Shown here piece after piece: positions 1-6,536 of a DNA stretch of 13,250 nt. The translations under genes and the position numbers were made by a program. Source of the stretch: an uncultured Holophagales bacterium (lineage in GTDB: Bacteria > Acidobacteriota > Thermoanaerobaculia > UBA5066); contig CALMDF010000521.1 in the NCBI GenBank assembly GCA_937864895.1, positions 1 to 13,250 on the forward strand, written 5' to 3'. The notes under the pieces are model-generated. The model was not told the DNA's origin. It was given only the letters and a program-made list of their open reading frames with translations, and did not search any database. The number at the start of each line of letters is the position of its first letter. Position 1 is the first letter of the stretch.

Positions 1-262
1 GCGCCAGGGCTGTGCCGGTCTCTTCCTCGTTCACGAAGGCGAGGGAGCGGCCGGTCATGGCGGAGAAGAAGAGGACGATCCAGAGGAGGACCGAGTTGAC
101 GATGGGGCGGTCCTCGAGGGTGAGACGGGTCGGGCCGACGGCGTAGCCGACGAGAACGAGGACCGAGAAGGCGAAGAGGAGGAGGGCGTTGAGCGCCACG
201 CGCGTCCGCCACTCGGAGCGCAGGTCCTTGACGAAGACGGCCGCGGCCGCGCGGAGGATCAC
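1..262 (-). CDS. CcmB-like heme/cytochrome c exporter permease (N-terminal part, cut by window edge)
   Basis: Only about the first 87 residues are present; the gene continues beyond base 1. Translating the minus strand from the GTG at 262-260 gives an amphipathic start with a KDLRSEWRTR segment, followed by a hydrophobic stretch rich in Leu, Phe and Val, then a second hydrophobic stretch with the pattern LLWIVLFFSAMTGRSLAFVNEEE. This layout, a cytoplasmic KDLR-E-RTR head, a first membrane helix, then a second helix ending in R-[SG]-x-x-x-E-E, is typical of CcmB, the membrane subunit of the CcmAB exporter used in c-type cytochrome maturation. The start overlaps the stop of the upstream ATPase gene by four bases (GTGA), which supports a two-gene operon and translational coupling. 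The product would be an inner-membrane permease. The family assignment rests on the N-terminus and on the ATPase partner, so a related ABC-2 permease is possible. Confidence 0.72.
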   Translation of the reverse strand, partial: MILRAAAAVFVKDLRSEWRTRVALNALLLFAFSVLVLVGYAVGPTRLTLEDRPIVNSVLLWIVLFFSAMTGRSLAFVNEEETGTALA

Positions 263-882
263 AGGGTCACCCGTTCGTCGGCGAGGGCGAGCTCGACCGG
301 GTCGTTCGTGGCGAGGACGACGCTGCCCCGCGCTCGCTGGAGCGTGACGATCGCCTCGACGACCCGGTGGCCCGCCTCGTCGAGGTTCGAGCCGGGCTCG
401 TCGAGGAAGAGGACGGCGGGGGCCCCGAGGACCGAGTACGCGAGCTTGACCCGCTGCCGCTGGCCGGTCGAAAGGAACCGCGTCCGGATCGTCCTGAGCC
501 GCTTCGGGTCGAGGCCCACCTCGGCGATCCGGCGCTCGGCGTCCTCGCGGGGAATCGGCCGGCCGGCGACTCGGGCGAAGAACTCGAGGTTCTCGGCCGG
601 GGTCAGCTCGCCGTAGAGGGCGAGGTCGGGGGCGCACCAGCCGATCGAGCCGGCGGCCTCGCGAACGGGACCCCTGAAGCCGGGGCGCGCGTCGTCCTCG
701 AGGTGGACGGTGCCCGAGGAGGGCCGGATCAGCCCGACCAGGGTCTTGACGAGCGTCGTCTTGCCCGAGCCGTTGGATCCCGCCACGCCGAGGACCTTCC
801 CCGGCGTCGTGGCGAAGGAGAGGGGTCCGAAGACCTTCCGGGGGCCGAAGGAACGGCAGAGCTTCTCTGCGACGAGTCGCAC
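259..882 (-). CDS. ABC transporter ATP-binding protein, CcmA-like
   Basis: A 207-residue ABC ATPase. Visible motifs are Walker A GSNGSGKT (residues 35-42), signature LSTGQ (137-141, with Thr for the first Gly of LSGGQ), Walker B VLFLDEP with catalytic Glu162, and a D-loop SNLD (165-168). The Q-loop position reads WCAPD, with no Gln, and the H-loop reads LATND, with Asn193 where His is usual. Size and partner fit CcmA, the ATPase that pairs with CcmB in heme/cytochrome c biogenesis; the permease gene follows with a GTGA overlap. The start is taken as the GTG at 882-880, because the family N-terminus (xLxAExLxRxFG) begins there and upstream sequence in this frame lies opposite the divergent acyltransferase gene. 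No Shine-Dalgarno is seen, but TATCCT lies 8 nt upstream. It could instead serve another small ABC exporter; the ATPase fold itself is certain. Confidence 0.85.
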   Translation of the reverse strand: MRLVAEKLCRSFGPRKVFGPLSFATTPGKVLGVAGSNGSGKTTLVKTLVGLIRPSSGTVHLEDDARPGFRGPVREAAGSIGWCAPDLALYGELTPAENLEFFARVAGRPIPREDAERRIAEVGLDPKRLRTIRTRFLSTGQRQRVKLAYSVLGAPAVLFLDEPGSNLDEAGHRVVEAIVTLQRARGSVVLATNDPVELALADERVTL

Positions 883-890
883 GGCCGCGG

Positions 891-896
891 AGGATA
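891..896 (-). promoter_or_regulatory. Possible -10 element (TATCCT) of a leaderless ABC-operon transcript
   Basis: On the minus strand TATCCT ends 8 nt before the GTG start of the ABC ATPase gene, and no purine-rich ribosome binding site lies between. It fits TANNNT. No convincing -35 box is visible. The position would put the transcript start at or next to the start codon. This is inference from position and pattern. Confidence 0.35.
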
Positions 897-921
897 CAGG
901 GCGGGCGCCGCGTCCGCGCGT

Positions 922-927
922 CGGAGA
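922..927 (+). promoter_or_regulatory. Ribosome binding site (GGAGAG) for the DUF374 gene
   Basis: GGAGAG lies 10 nt before the GTG at 938-940 and decides this start. Longer readings of the same frame would run into the divergent ABC gene. Confidence 0.6.
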
Positions 928-937
928 GAATCCCCGG

Positions 938-1621
938 GTGCGCGGACTGCTCCTCGCCTTTCCCCTCTTCGTCCTCGTCGCCCTCTGGCGCGCCTCCCTC
1001 CGCATCCGCCTCGTCGGCCGCGAGCACCGCGAGGCGATCGAGCGATCGGGGCGGCCGGTCCTCCACGCCATCTGGCACCAGCGGATGGTGGCGGGGATCC
1101 TCCGCTTCCCGTACCACGGCGTCGTGACGATGGCCTCGCGGAGCCGGGACGGCGACGTCATCGCGGGGTTCCTCTCCTGGTGGGGGTACCGCGCCGTCCG
1201 GGGCTCCTCGTCGCGCGGGGGGAGCGAGGCGCTCACCGAGATGGTCGAGGCGCTCCGGGGGACGACCCGCTGGGCCGCCCTGACCCCCGACGGGCCGCGT
1301 GGCCCGGCGCGCCGCTGCAAGACGGGGGTCCTCCGCCTCGCCGAGGCGCTGGACGCCCCGATCATGCCCGTCGGCACCTCGTCGGCCCGGCCGAGGTTCC
1401 TGCGGTCGTGGGACCGATACCTCCTGCCGACCCCGTTCTCGCGCTGCGCCGTCGTCTTCGGACCGGGGCTCCGCCGGGAGCCGGACGAGGACGACGCGGC
1501 GTTCCTCTCGCGGGTCGACTCCGCCATCAACGCGATGACCGACGAGGCCGACCGCCTCTGCGGCGTCGTCGGCGCCCCCCGGGAAAGAGAGCCGAAACCG
1601 GCTCAGGAGGCCGCTTCGTGA
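938..1621 (+). CDS. DUF374-family lysophospholipid acyltransferase-like protein
   Basis: A 227-residue protein with one N-terminal hydrophobic segment (about residues 3-17) that probably anchors it to the inner membrane. It carries the DUF374 hallmarks: an early HAIWHQRM block (43-50) replacing the classical HX4D of acyltransferases, a SRSRDGD segment, a RGSSSRGG block, and TPDGPRGP (116-123). DUF374 proteins belong to the LPLAT/LpxL-type acyltransferase superfamily and are thought to act on membrane lipids or lipid A precursors; the exact substrate here cannot be told. The GTG start at 938 follows a GGAGAG site and gives a family-like N-terminus. Its stop overlaps the dehydratase start (GTGA), so the two are probably co-transcribed and translationally coupled, although no shared pathway is obvious. 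It lies 55 bp from the divergent ABC gene. Confidence 0.85.
   Translation: MRGLLLAFPLFVLVALWRASLRIRLVGREHREAIERSGRPVLHAIWHQRMVAGILRFPYHGVVTMASRSRDGDVIAGFLSWWGYRAVRGSSSRGGSEALTEMVEALRGTTRWAALTPDGPRGPARRCKTGVLRLAEALDAPIMPVGTSSARPRFLRSWDRYLLPTPFSRCAVVFGPGLRREPDEDDAAFLSRVDSAINAMTDEADRLCGVVGAPREREPKPAQEAAS
1605..1610 (+). promoter_or_regulatory. Ribosome binding site (AGGAGG) for the dehydratase gene
   Basis: A perfect AGGAGG lies inside the 3' end of the DUF374 gene, 7 nt before the GTG at 1618-1620. It fixes the dehydratase start despite the long open frame upstream. Confidence 0.75.
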
Positions 1622-2595
1622 ACGCCCTCCCGGTCTCCTTCGACGACGTGAGAGCCGCTGCGGAGCGCATCCGGGGCCACGTCCACCAGACCCCGGTCTT
1701 CACCTCCCGGACGGCCGACGCCCTCGCGGGCGCCCGTCTCTTCTTCAAGGCGGAGACCCTCCAGCGGGTCGGCGCCTTCAAGGCCCGCGGCGCCTTCTCG
1801 CGGCTCACGCTCCTCTCGGAGGGCGAGCGGAAGCGGGGAGTCGTGGCGTTCTCGTCGGGGAACCACGCGCAGGCCGTGGCGCTCGCGGCCCGGGACCTCG
1901 GCGTGCCGGCCACGATCGTCATGCCCGACGACGCGCCCTCCCTCAAGCTCGCCGCGACCCGGGGCTACGGCGCCGAAGTCGTCCTCTACGACCGCCGCCG
2001 GGAGGACCGGGAGGCGATCGCACGGCGCTTCGTCGAGGAGAAGGGGGCCGTCCTCGTCCCCCCCTTCGACGACGAGGCGGTGATCGCCGGGCAGGGGACG
2101 GCCGCCCTCGAGCTCCTCGGGGAGGTCCCCGGCCTCGACGCCGTCGTCACGCCCTGCGGAGGCGCCGGGCTCCTCGCGGGGACCGCCGTCGCGGCGAGGG
2201 GCCTCGCGCCCGTGATACGGCTCTTCGGAGTGGAGCCGGAGGCGGGGGACGACGTCGCCCGGTCGCTCCGGGAAGGGGCCCGGGTGGCCATCCCGGTCCC
2301 CGAGACGATCGCCGACTCGCTCCAGACGACCCGCGTCGGCGAGCGGAACTTCGCCATCCTGCAGGCTCTCGTCGAGGACGTCGTCACCGTGAGCGACCTC
2401 GAGCTGCGGCAGGCCATGGCTTTTCTCTTCTCCCGAATGAAGCTCGTCGTCGAGCCGGGGGGCTCGGCCGCCGCGGCGGCTCTCCTGGCGAGGAGGATCC
2501 CCGGGGTCGCGGGGAAGAGGGTCGGGGTGGTCCTGTCGGGAGGGAACGTCGACGCGGCGCGGTTCGCCGAGCTCGTCACGGGCCTCCCCGCCTGA
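1618..2595 (+). CDS. PLP-dependent threonine/serine dehydratase (fold type II; serine racemase-like)
   Basis: A 325-residue cytoplasmic enzyme of the threonine dehydratase / serine racemase family, which deaminates L-threonine to 2-oxobutanoate or L-serine to pyruvate; some members racemise serine. The PLP lysine is Lys55 in GAFKARGA, preceded by the usual KAETLQ. SSGNHAQ (79-85) contacts the substrate carboxylate, CGGAGL (180-185) is the glycine loop that binds the PLP phosphate, and SGGNVD (307-312) supplies the Ser that contacts the pyridine nitrogen. The length leaves no room for the C-terminal ACT-like regulatory domain of biosynthetic IlvA, so the catabolic TdcB or racemase type is more likely. 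The GTG start overlaps the upstream stop and follows a perfect AGGAGG. Its end lies one base from the end of the convergent barrel gene. Substrate preference cannot be decided from sequence alone. Confidence 0.88.
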   Translation: MNALPVSFDDVRAAAERIRGHVHQTPVFTSRTADALAGARLFFKAETLQRVGAFKARGAFSRLTLLSEGERKRGVVAFSSGNHAQAVALAARDLGVPATIVMPDDAPSLKLAATRGYGAEVVLYDRRREDREAIARRFVEEKGAVLVPPFDDEAVIAGQGTAALELLGEVPGLDAVVTPCGGAGLLAGTAVAARGLAPVIRLFGVEPEAGDDVARSLREGARVAIPVPETIADSLQTTRVGERNFAILQALVEDVVTVSDLELRQAMAFLFSRMKLVVEPGGSAAAAALLARRIPGVAGKRVGVVLSGGNVDAARFAELVTGLPA

Positions 2596-2596
2596 G

Positions 2597-3187
2597 TCAG
2601 CGGAAGAAGGTGACGCCGAGCGTGACCGAGAGGTAGCCCGGCTTCACGTCGTAGCCCGCCGCCGCGAGGTCCGGGATGGCGGTCGGCTCCAGGAACACCC
2701 AGCGCGCGTCGAGGTGGATGGCGCTCGACCGCGACGGGCGGACGTCGAGCCCGGCACCGGCGTGGAGCGCGAAGACCGCTTCCGTGCTTCCGCCGATGTC
2801 CGTATTCCGCCCCGCGGGGTCCGTTTTCACGACGTGAAGTCCCGCTCCCGCGAGGAGGAACGGCTGGACCCGGGTCCGGGGCAGGAAGAAAAGCTGCGCC
2901 GTGCCGGTGACGGGGAGGTCGAGGACCTCGAGGAGCGGCCCCGAGCCGTCGTCCACCGTTTCGCTCCGGAAGCCGATCCTCCCCTCGAGCCCGAGAGAGG
3001 CCGTCAGGCGGTAGCGGACGAGGAGCGCCGCCCCGAGCGAGGTTCCGTCCGACGACGCGCCTTCCGAGAGCGAGGCGACGGCGCCGAGGCCCAGGCCGGG
3101 GTCGGAGAACGACTGAGCGACGGCCGCTCCGGGGGTCGTCGCAACGGCCGTGCACGCGAGGAGGCGGAGGAGGGAAATGCACCTCAC
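2597..3187 (-). CDS. Secreted outer-membrane beta-barrel protein (small OmpW/OmpA-barrel-like)
   Basis: A 196-residue protein with a signal peptide: Arg2, a hydrophobic core around residues 4-18, and a likely cleavage after Ala24 in GAAVA-Q. The mature part alternates polar and hydrophobic residues in strand-like segments (LGAALLVRYRL, LGLEGRIGF, VTGTAQLFFL, VQPFLLAGAGLHVV, ALHAGAGLDV, AIHLDARWVF, GYLSVTLGVTFFR). It ends in Phe-Arg after an aromatic strand, much like small eight-strand outer-membrane barrels. The PFLLAGAGLHVV and AGAGLDVR segments are typical of barrel proteins with outer_membrane_beta-brl-type domains. Its role (structural, binding, porin) is unknown. A LLAC motif at residues 9-12 resembles a weak lipobox, but the h-region before it is too short. 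The start is the GTG at 3187-3185; no Shine-Dalgarno is seen, but TACCAT lies 9 nt upstream. It stands alone as a single-gene unit. Confidence 0.75.
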   Translation of the reverse strand: MRCISLLRLLACTAVATTPGAAVAQSFSDPGLGLGAVASLSEGASSDGTSLGAALLVRYRLTASLGLEGRIGFRSETVDDGSGPLLEVLDLPVTGTAQLFFLPRTRVQPFLLAGAGLHVVKTDPAGRNTDIGGSTEAVFALHAGAGLDVRPSRSSAIHLDARWVFLEPTAIPDLAAAGYDVKPGYLSVTLGVTFFR

Positions 3188-3196
3188 GAGGGCCCG

Positions 3197-3202
3197 ATGG
3201 TA
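3197..3202 (-). promoter_or_regulatory. Possible -10 element (TACCAT) of a leaderless barrel-protein transcript
   Basis: On the minus strand TACCAT (TANNNT, 4 of 6 with TATAAT) ends 9 nt before the GTG start; the intervening bases are C/G-rich with no ribosome binding site. No -35 box is recognisable. Confidence 0.3.
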
Positions 3203-3232
3203 GCGGCACGGCGCGTCGCGCGCTCGATCGTC

Positions 3233-3238
3233 GATAAT
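3233..3238 (+). promoter_or_regulatory. Possible -10 element (GATAAT) of a leaderless kinase transcript
   Basis: GATAAT matches TATAAT at five of six positions and stands out as an AT island in the GC-rich 59-bp divergent gap. It ends 8 nt before the GTG at 3247. No Shine-Dalgarno separates them and no clear -35 is seen. Confidence 0.4.
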
Positions 3239-3246
3239 CGGCGCGC

Positions 3247-6021
3247 GTGAGCCGGAAAAAGAGCTGGCAGGACGACTTGATCCCGGTTGCCGTCGCGGTG
3301 CTCGGCCAGGTGGCGCTTCTGCGCTTCGTCGACTGGGCGAAGGCGAACGTCGCCACCCAGCCGATCGCGCGGGACTGGGTGGAGCACCGCTTCTACTTCA
3401 CCCCGGAGCTCGTCACCGTCCTCATCGTGCTCCTCGTCCTGAGGGTCTTCCGGAGCTTCCTGAACGAGCAGGGGGTCGGCACCAGCGACTTCCTCCGCTC
3501 GTCGGTCTTCGCCCTCCTCGTCGGCGGGATCGTCGTCCTCGGAGTTCACGTCGACCAGTTCTTCGACCTCGCCGGCCGGTTCCTTCCGGCCGCCGCCGAC
3601 GTGGCGCGCTACCTCGCGAAAGCGCCGATCTACGAGTTCCTCTCGCGGTACAGCATGGCGCGGCTCGGGATCGACGTCCTCGCCGTTGGCCTCTTCTTCT
3701 GGAGCGTCCGCACGTCGCGACCGAAGAACCCCGATCTCCTCGCGGCCCAGGAGGCGATGCGCTCGGGGGACTTCGGCCGCGCCGGGGACCTCTTCCTCAG
3801 GCTCGGCGACGTCGACGAGGCCAAGCGCGCGTTCCGGAAGGGGAAGCTGCCGGCGCGGGTGGCTGCGCTCGAGCTGCGCCAGGGGAACTCACGCGAGGCG
3901 GCCGGCCTCTGGGAGCAGGCCGGGGACGTCTTCGCGTGGGAGGCGGCCAAGGCGTGGGAGGCGGCCGGCGACGCGACGAAGGCGGCTGCGGCGAGCGCCC
4001 GGGCCCTCCTCGAGGCGCGCCACTCGGCGCGCTGGGACCGCCTGGCGGAAGTTGCCGAAGCGACGGGGGACGCCGCCGCCCTGGCGGACGCCTGCCGGAA
4101 GATCGCGGAGGGTTCGACCTTCGGCGCCGGCAGGAGCGCGATCTGGAAGCGGGCGGCGGAGACGGCCCGGGCGGCGGGCCGGACGCTCGAGGCGGCGGAG
4201 GCCTACCGCTTCGCCGGGGAGCCGCTCACGGCGGGAGGCCTCTTTCTCGCCGCCGGCCGGCCGCAGGAGGCGGCGAAGGTCCTGGAGCGGGGCGGTGACC
4301 TGGCCGGAGCCGCGGACGCCTACTCGAAGGCGGGCCTCGAGAAGCCGGCGGCGGAGCTCATCGCCCGGGATCTCGAGGGAAAGGGCGACTGGGCGGGGGC
4401 CGCCGACGCCTGGGCGAAGGCGGAGAAGTGGGAGAAGGCGGCGCTCCTCTACGAGCGGACCTCCCAGCCCGCCGCGGCCGCGAGGGCCTTCCGCGAGGCG
4501 GGAAAGCCCGAGCGCGCCGGGCCGCTCTTCCAGAAGGCGGGCCAGCTCCTCGAGGCCGCGGCCGCCTTCGAAGGCGCCGGGAAGGCGGAGATCGCCGCGG
4601 GGATCTACCGGGAGCTGAAGGACTGGGAACGGTCCATCGCCCTCTTCCGTGCCGCGGGGAAGTTCGCCGAGGCGGCCTACGTCCTCCAGGAGCGGGGCAA
4701 GTTCGACGAGGCGATCTCCCTCTTTCTCCGCGCCGGGCGGAGCCTCGACGCGGCGCGAAACGCGATTCGCGGCGGGCACCGCGAGAAGGCCTGGGAGCTC
4801 CTGACGACGGTGCGTCGCGCCGACCCGGGGGTCTCCGAGGTCTTTCTCGAGCTCGCCGAGGCGCACCTCGCCCACGGCGAGCCCAGGGACGCCGTCCACG
4901 TCCTCCGCGAGCTGCTCGGGCACCGGCCGGTCGAATCCTCCACGATCGCGGCGCACGAGGCTTTCGCGAGGGCGCTCGAGGCGGTGGGCGAGCCGGCGAA
5001 GGCGAAGGAGAAGCTCGTGGCCGTGGCGGCCTTCGACCCGAGCTTCCGCAACTCCGCGACGCGGGCCCTGGCCCTCGAGAGACGCCTCGCCGACGGTCCC
5101 TCCCTTCCCCCGGCGATCGAGACGTCCTCGGTCGCCGCCGGGCCCGCCACGGCACGACCCAGGCCCTCCGGGCGGAGCCCCTCGGGAGCGTTCCCCGCGG
5201 CCACGACGCCGGGGGCGTTCTCCGGCTCCGAGTCCCCGGAGGCCCGCTACGAGATCGTGGCCGAGGTGGGGCGCGGTGGAATGGGGATCGTCCACAAGGC
5301 GTTCGACAACAAGCTCGAGCGGCACGTCGCGCTCAAGATCCTTCCGGGGCAGCTGTGGGGCGACGAGACGGCGATGCGGTACTTCATCCGCGAGGCGCGG
5401 GCCATCGCCGCGCTCAAGCACCCGAACATCGTCGGCGTCTACGACTTCGGCGAGGGGTTCGGAAGCGCCTACCTGGCGATGGAGTTCCTCGAGGGGCCGA
5501 ACCTCCAGTCGCTCCTGAAGGCCGATCCCGACCGGCTGAAGCGGAACTGGCGGGACTGGTTCGTCCAGGCCGCGCGGGGCCTCGCCGCCGCCCACTCGAA
5601 GGGGATCCTCCACCGGGACCTGAAGCCGGCGAACCTCGTCCTCGACGAGCACGGCATTCTCCGGATCCTGGACTTCGGGCTCGCCCGGCCCGAGGCCGAC
5701 TCGGGCTCCACCTCGAAGCTCATCGGGACACCCGCCTTCTTCCCGCCGGAGGTCCTCCGGGGGGAGGCGGCCTCGGCGTCGTCCGACGTCTACTCGCTCG
5801 GCGCCACGTTCTACACGCTCGCGGCGGGACGCTGGCCCTACGTGGGAGACGACGTCCTCGTCGCGCGCCTGGAACGGGAACCGGACGACCCGCGGCCTTT
5901 CGCCCCGTGGCTTCACGAGGACGAGATCGCGGTCCTCCTGCGCTCGATCGCACGCCACCGGCCCGAGCGCTACCAGGACGGCGGCGAGCTGCTCGGCGCG
6001 CTCCTGAGCCTCGAGGCCTAG
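3247..6021 (+). CDS. Membrane-anchored Ser/Thr protein kinase with long helical repeat array and C-terminal kinase domain
   Basis: A 924-residue protein. After the basic N-terminus (MSRKKSW) come four likely membrane helices at about residues 10-28, 50-69, 84-102 and 140-154, followed by basic RTSRPK. By the positive-inside rule the rest is cytoplasmic. Residues 160-620 form an Ala-rich TPR-like helical solenoid with an unusual 13-residue repeat. A Pro/Ser/Ala-rich linker (about 617-664) leads to a Hanks-type kinase (667-924): glycine loop GRGGMG (675-680), VALK Lys697, Glu716, HRDLKPAN (789-796, Asp791), DFG Asp809, and PPE in place of APE (833-835). All catalytic residues are present, so it should phosphorylate Ser/Thr. 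Most bacterial kinases of this class have the kinase at the N-terminus; here the order is reversed. The GTG start lacks a Shine-Dalgarno but follows GATAAT. The TAG stop overlaps the convergent stop of the next gene. Substrates are unknown. Confidence 0.9.
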   Translation: MSRKKSWQDDLIPVAVAVLGQVALLRFVDWAKANVATQPIARDWVEHRFYFTPELVTVLIVLLVLRVFRSFLNEQGVGTSDFLRSSVFALLVGGIVVLGVHVDQFFDLAGRFLPAAADVARYLAKAPIYEFLSRYSMARLGIDVLAVGLFFWSVRTSRPKNPDLLAAQEAMRSGDFGRAGDLFLRLGDVDEAKRAFRKGKLPARVAALELRQGNSREAAGLWEQAGDVFAWEAAKAWEAAGDATKAAAASARALLEARHSARWDRLAEVAEATGDAAALADACRKIAEGSTFGAGRSAIWKRAAETARAAGRTLEAAEAYRFAGEPLTAGGLFLAAGRPQEAAKVLERGGDLAGAADAYSKAGLEKPAAELIARDLEGKGDWAGAADAWAKAEKWEKAALLYERTSQPAAAARAFREAGKPERAGPLFQKAGQLLEAAAAFEGAGKAEIAAGIYRELKDWERSIALFRAAGKFAEAAYVLQERGKFDEAISLFLRAGRSLDAARNAIRGGHREKAWELLTTVRRADPGVSEVFLELAEAHLAHGEPRDAVHVLRELLGHRPVESSTIAAHEAFARALEAVGEPAKAKEKLVAVAAFDPSFRNSATRALALERRLADGPSLPPAIETSSVAAGPATARPRPSGRSPSGAFPAATTPGAFSGSESPEARYEIVAEVGRGGMGIVHKAFDNKLERHVALKILPGQLWGDETAMRYFIREARAIAALKHPNIVGVYDFGEGFGSAYLAMEFLEGPNLQSLLKADPDRLKRNWRDWFVQAARGLAAAHSKGILHRDLKPANLVLDEHGILRILDFGLARPEADSGSTSKLIGTPAFFPPEVLRGEAASASSDVYSLGATFYTLAAGRWPYVGDDVLVARLEREPDDPRPFAPWLHEDEIAVLLRSIARHRPERYQDGGELLGALLSLEA
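3772..4011 (+). repeat. First block of 13-residue (39-bp) helical repeats in the kinase gene
   Basis: Kinase residues 176-255. Units can be aligned on the conserved Ala at 179, 192, 218 and 246, with Val205 filling one position and a 2-residue slip near 231-233. The unit pattern is about x-x-x-A-x-x-x-F-x-x-x-G-[DKN]. It is recognised at protein level; the DNA copies have diverged. Confidence 0.6.
4183..4818 (+). repeat. Second block of 16 tandem 13-residue (39-bp) helical repeats in the kinase gene
   Basis: Kinase residues 313-524. The fourth position of each unit falls at 316, 329, 342, 355, 368, 385, 398, 411, 424, 437, 450, 463, 476, 489, 502 and 515. Spacing is 13 throughout except for one 17-residue step (368 to 385). 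The position four residues later is usually aromatic or Leu/Ile (Y320, F333, L346, Y359, I372, W389, Y402, F415, F428, F441, Y454, F467, L480, F493). A consensus unit reads [PFWL]-x-x-A-A-x-x-[FY]-x-x-A-G-[KDR]. Each unit probably makes one short helix, and two make a hairpin. Confidence 0.8.
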
Positions 6022-6503
6022 GAGCGCGCGGGCGGCCTGCGGCGCCTGGCCTTCACGGGCCCGGCCCCTGTGAGCTCCTTCGGAAGGATGCCCGCCGCGA
6101 GGCAGCGCGCGAAGAGGGCGGGGCGCTTCTCCCTCAGCCAGGCGCCCAGGGCCGCCCCGTCGTCGAACCGGACCTTCTCGGGCGGCTCCGCGCTCGTCCC
6201 CTCGCAGCCGTCGACGTCGTACTCGCGGCAGAGGAACGGGCGGTTCTCGTAGACGCCGCACAGCCCGTTCGGGAGGAGGTTGTCGCAGTCGGCGGGGAAG
6301 AGGACGAACCAGTCGCCGTCGTGCGATTGGTAGACCGTGACGTTCCTGTGATAGACGAGCCAGAGCGCCGTGGAGACTCCGCTCACGCTCACGGGGCCGT
6401 CGATCCCGACCGCGACGTACCGGCAGCATTTTCCGCACGGCGGGCAGACCGTGGCGGGGTCGAGGGACGGGGGAAGGGTCGGCAGGGTCGCGGGTTTCGG
6501 CAT
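6018..6503 (-). CDS. YkgJ-family cysteine-cluster protein (UPF0153-like, metal or Fe-S binding)
   Basis: A 161-residue cytoplasmic protein. It has the family's N-terminal cluster CPPCGKCC (Cys20, 23, 26, 27), then FPADCDNL with Cys73, Cys82 before VYENRPFLC (Cys92), and Cys100 in DVDGC. The block YENRP-x-x-C is diagnostic for the YkgJ/CxxCxxCC family, described as zinc- or iron-cluster-binding; the biochemical role is not established. The C-terminus is very basic (KARRRRPPARS). The ATG at 6503-6501 is chosen because it lies just before the cysteine cluster and clears the divergent dehydrogenase gene. No good Shine-Dalgarno or -10 element is seen, so the start is less sure than the family. Its TAG stop shares the palindrome CTAG with the convergent kinase stop. 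Confidence 0.85.
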   Translation of the reverse strand: MPKPATLPTLPPSLDPATVCPPCGKCCRYVAVGIDGPVSVSGVSTALWLVYHRNVTVYQSHDGDWFVLFPADCDNLLPNGLCGVYENRPFLCREYDVDGCEGTSAEPPEKVRFDDGAALGAWLREKRPALFARCLAAGILPKELTGAGPVKARRRRPPARS

Positions 6504-6526
6504 GGAAGGCGGGAGTTTCCACGGGA

Positions 6527-6534
6527 AGGGGGAG
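6527..6534 (+). promoter_or_regulatory. Ribosome binding site (AGGGGGAG) for the dehydrogenase gene
   Basis: A purine-rich AGGGGGAG lies directly before the ATG at 6537 (its AGG core is 7 nt upstream) and supports this start over the long open frame running in from the kinase gene. It sits in the 33-bp divergent gap. Confidence 0.6.
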
Positions 6535-6536
6535 AA

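Noticed and set aside
883..1530. N-terminal extension of the ABC ATPase frame
   Set aside because: This stretch is antisense to the DUF374 gene and has no ABC-like content; the ATPase domain starts right at the GTG at 882.
367..1617. Upstream part of the open frame containing the dehydratase
   Set aside because: It lies out of frame over the ABC and DUF374 genes and has no family similarity; the AGGAGG and family N-terminus put the start at 1618.
3174..3246. The LLAC motif making the barrel protein a lipoprotein, and a classical -35/-10 promoter in the divergent gap
   Set aside because: The hydrophobic stretch before the Cys is too short and position -2 is Leu, while a good AVA-Q cleavage site follows; no TTGACA-like -35 was found at proper spacing on either strand.
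1986..3356. 456-residue minus-strand frame over the dehydratase end and barrel gene
   Set aside because: It overlaps the real barrel gene in another frame and is Pro/Arg-rich with no signal peptide or domain.
4183..4818. 39-bp periodicity as a possible CRISPR array or DNA-level satellite
   Set aside because: The copies are diverged at DNA level, have no spacer/repeat alternation and stay in frame inside a protein; the conservation is at protein level.
4428..6536. Upstream part of the open frame containing the dehydrogenase
   Set aside because: The frame overlaps the kinase gene and translates to low-complexity Arg/Gly/Pro text; the true gene begins at the ATG at 6537 behind a good ribosome binding site.
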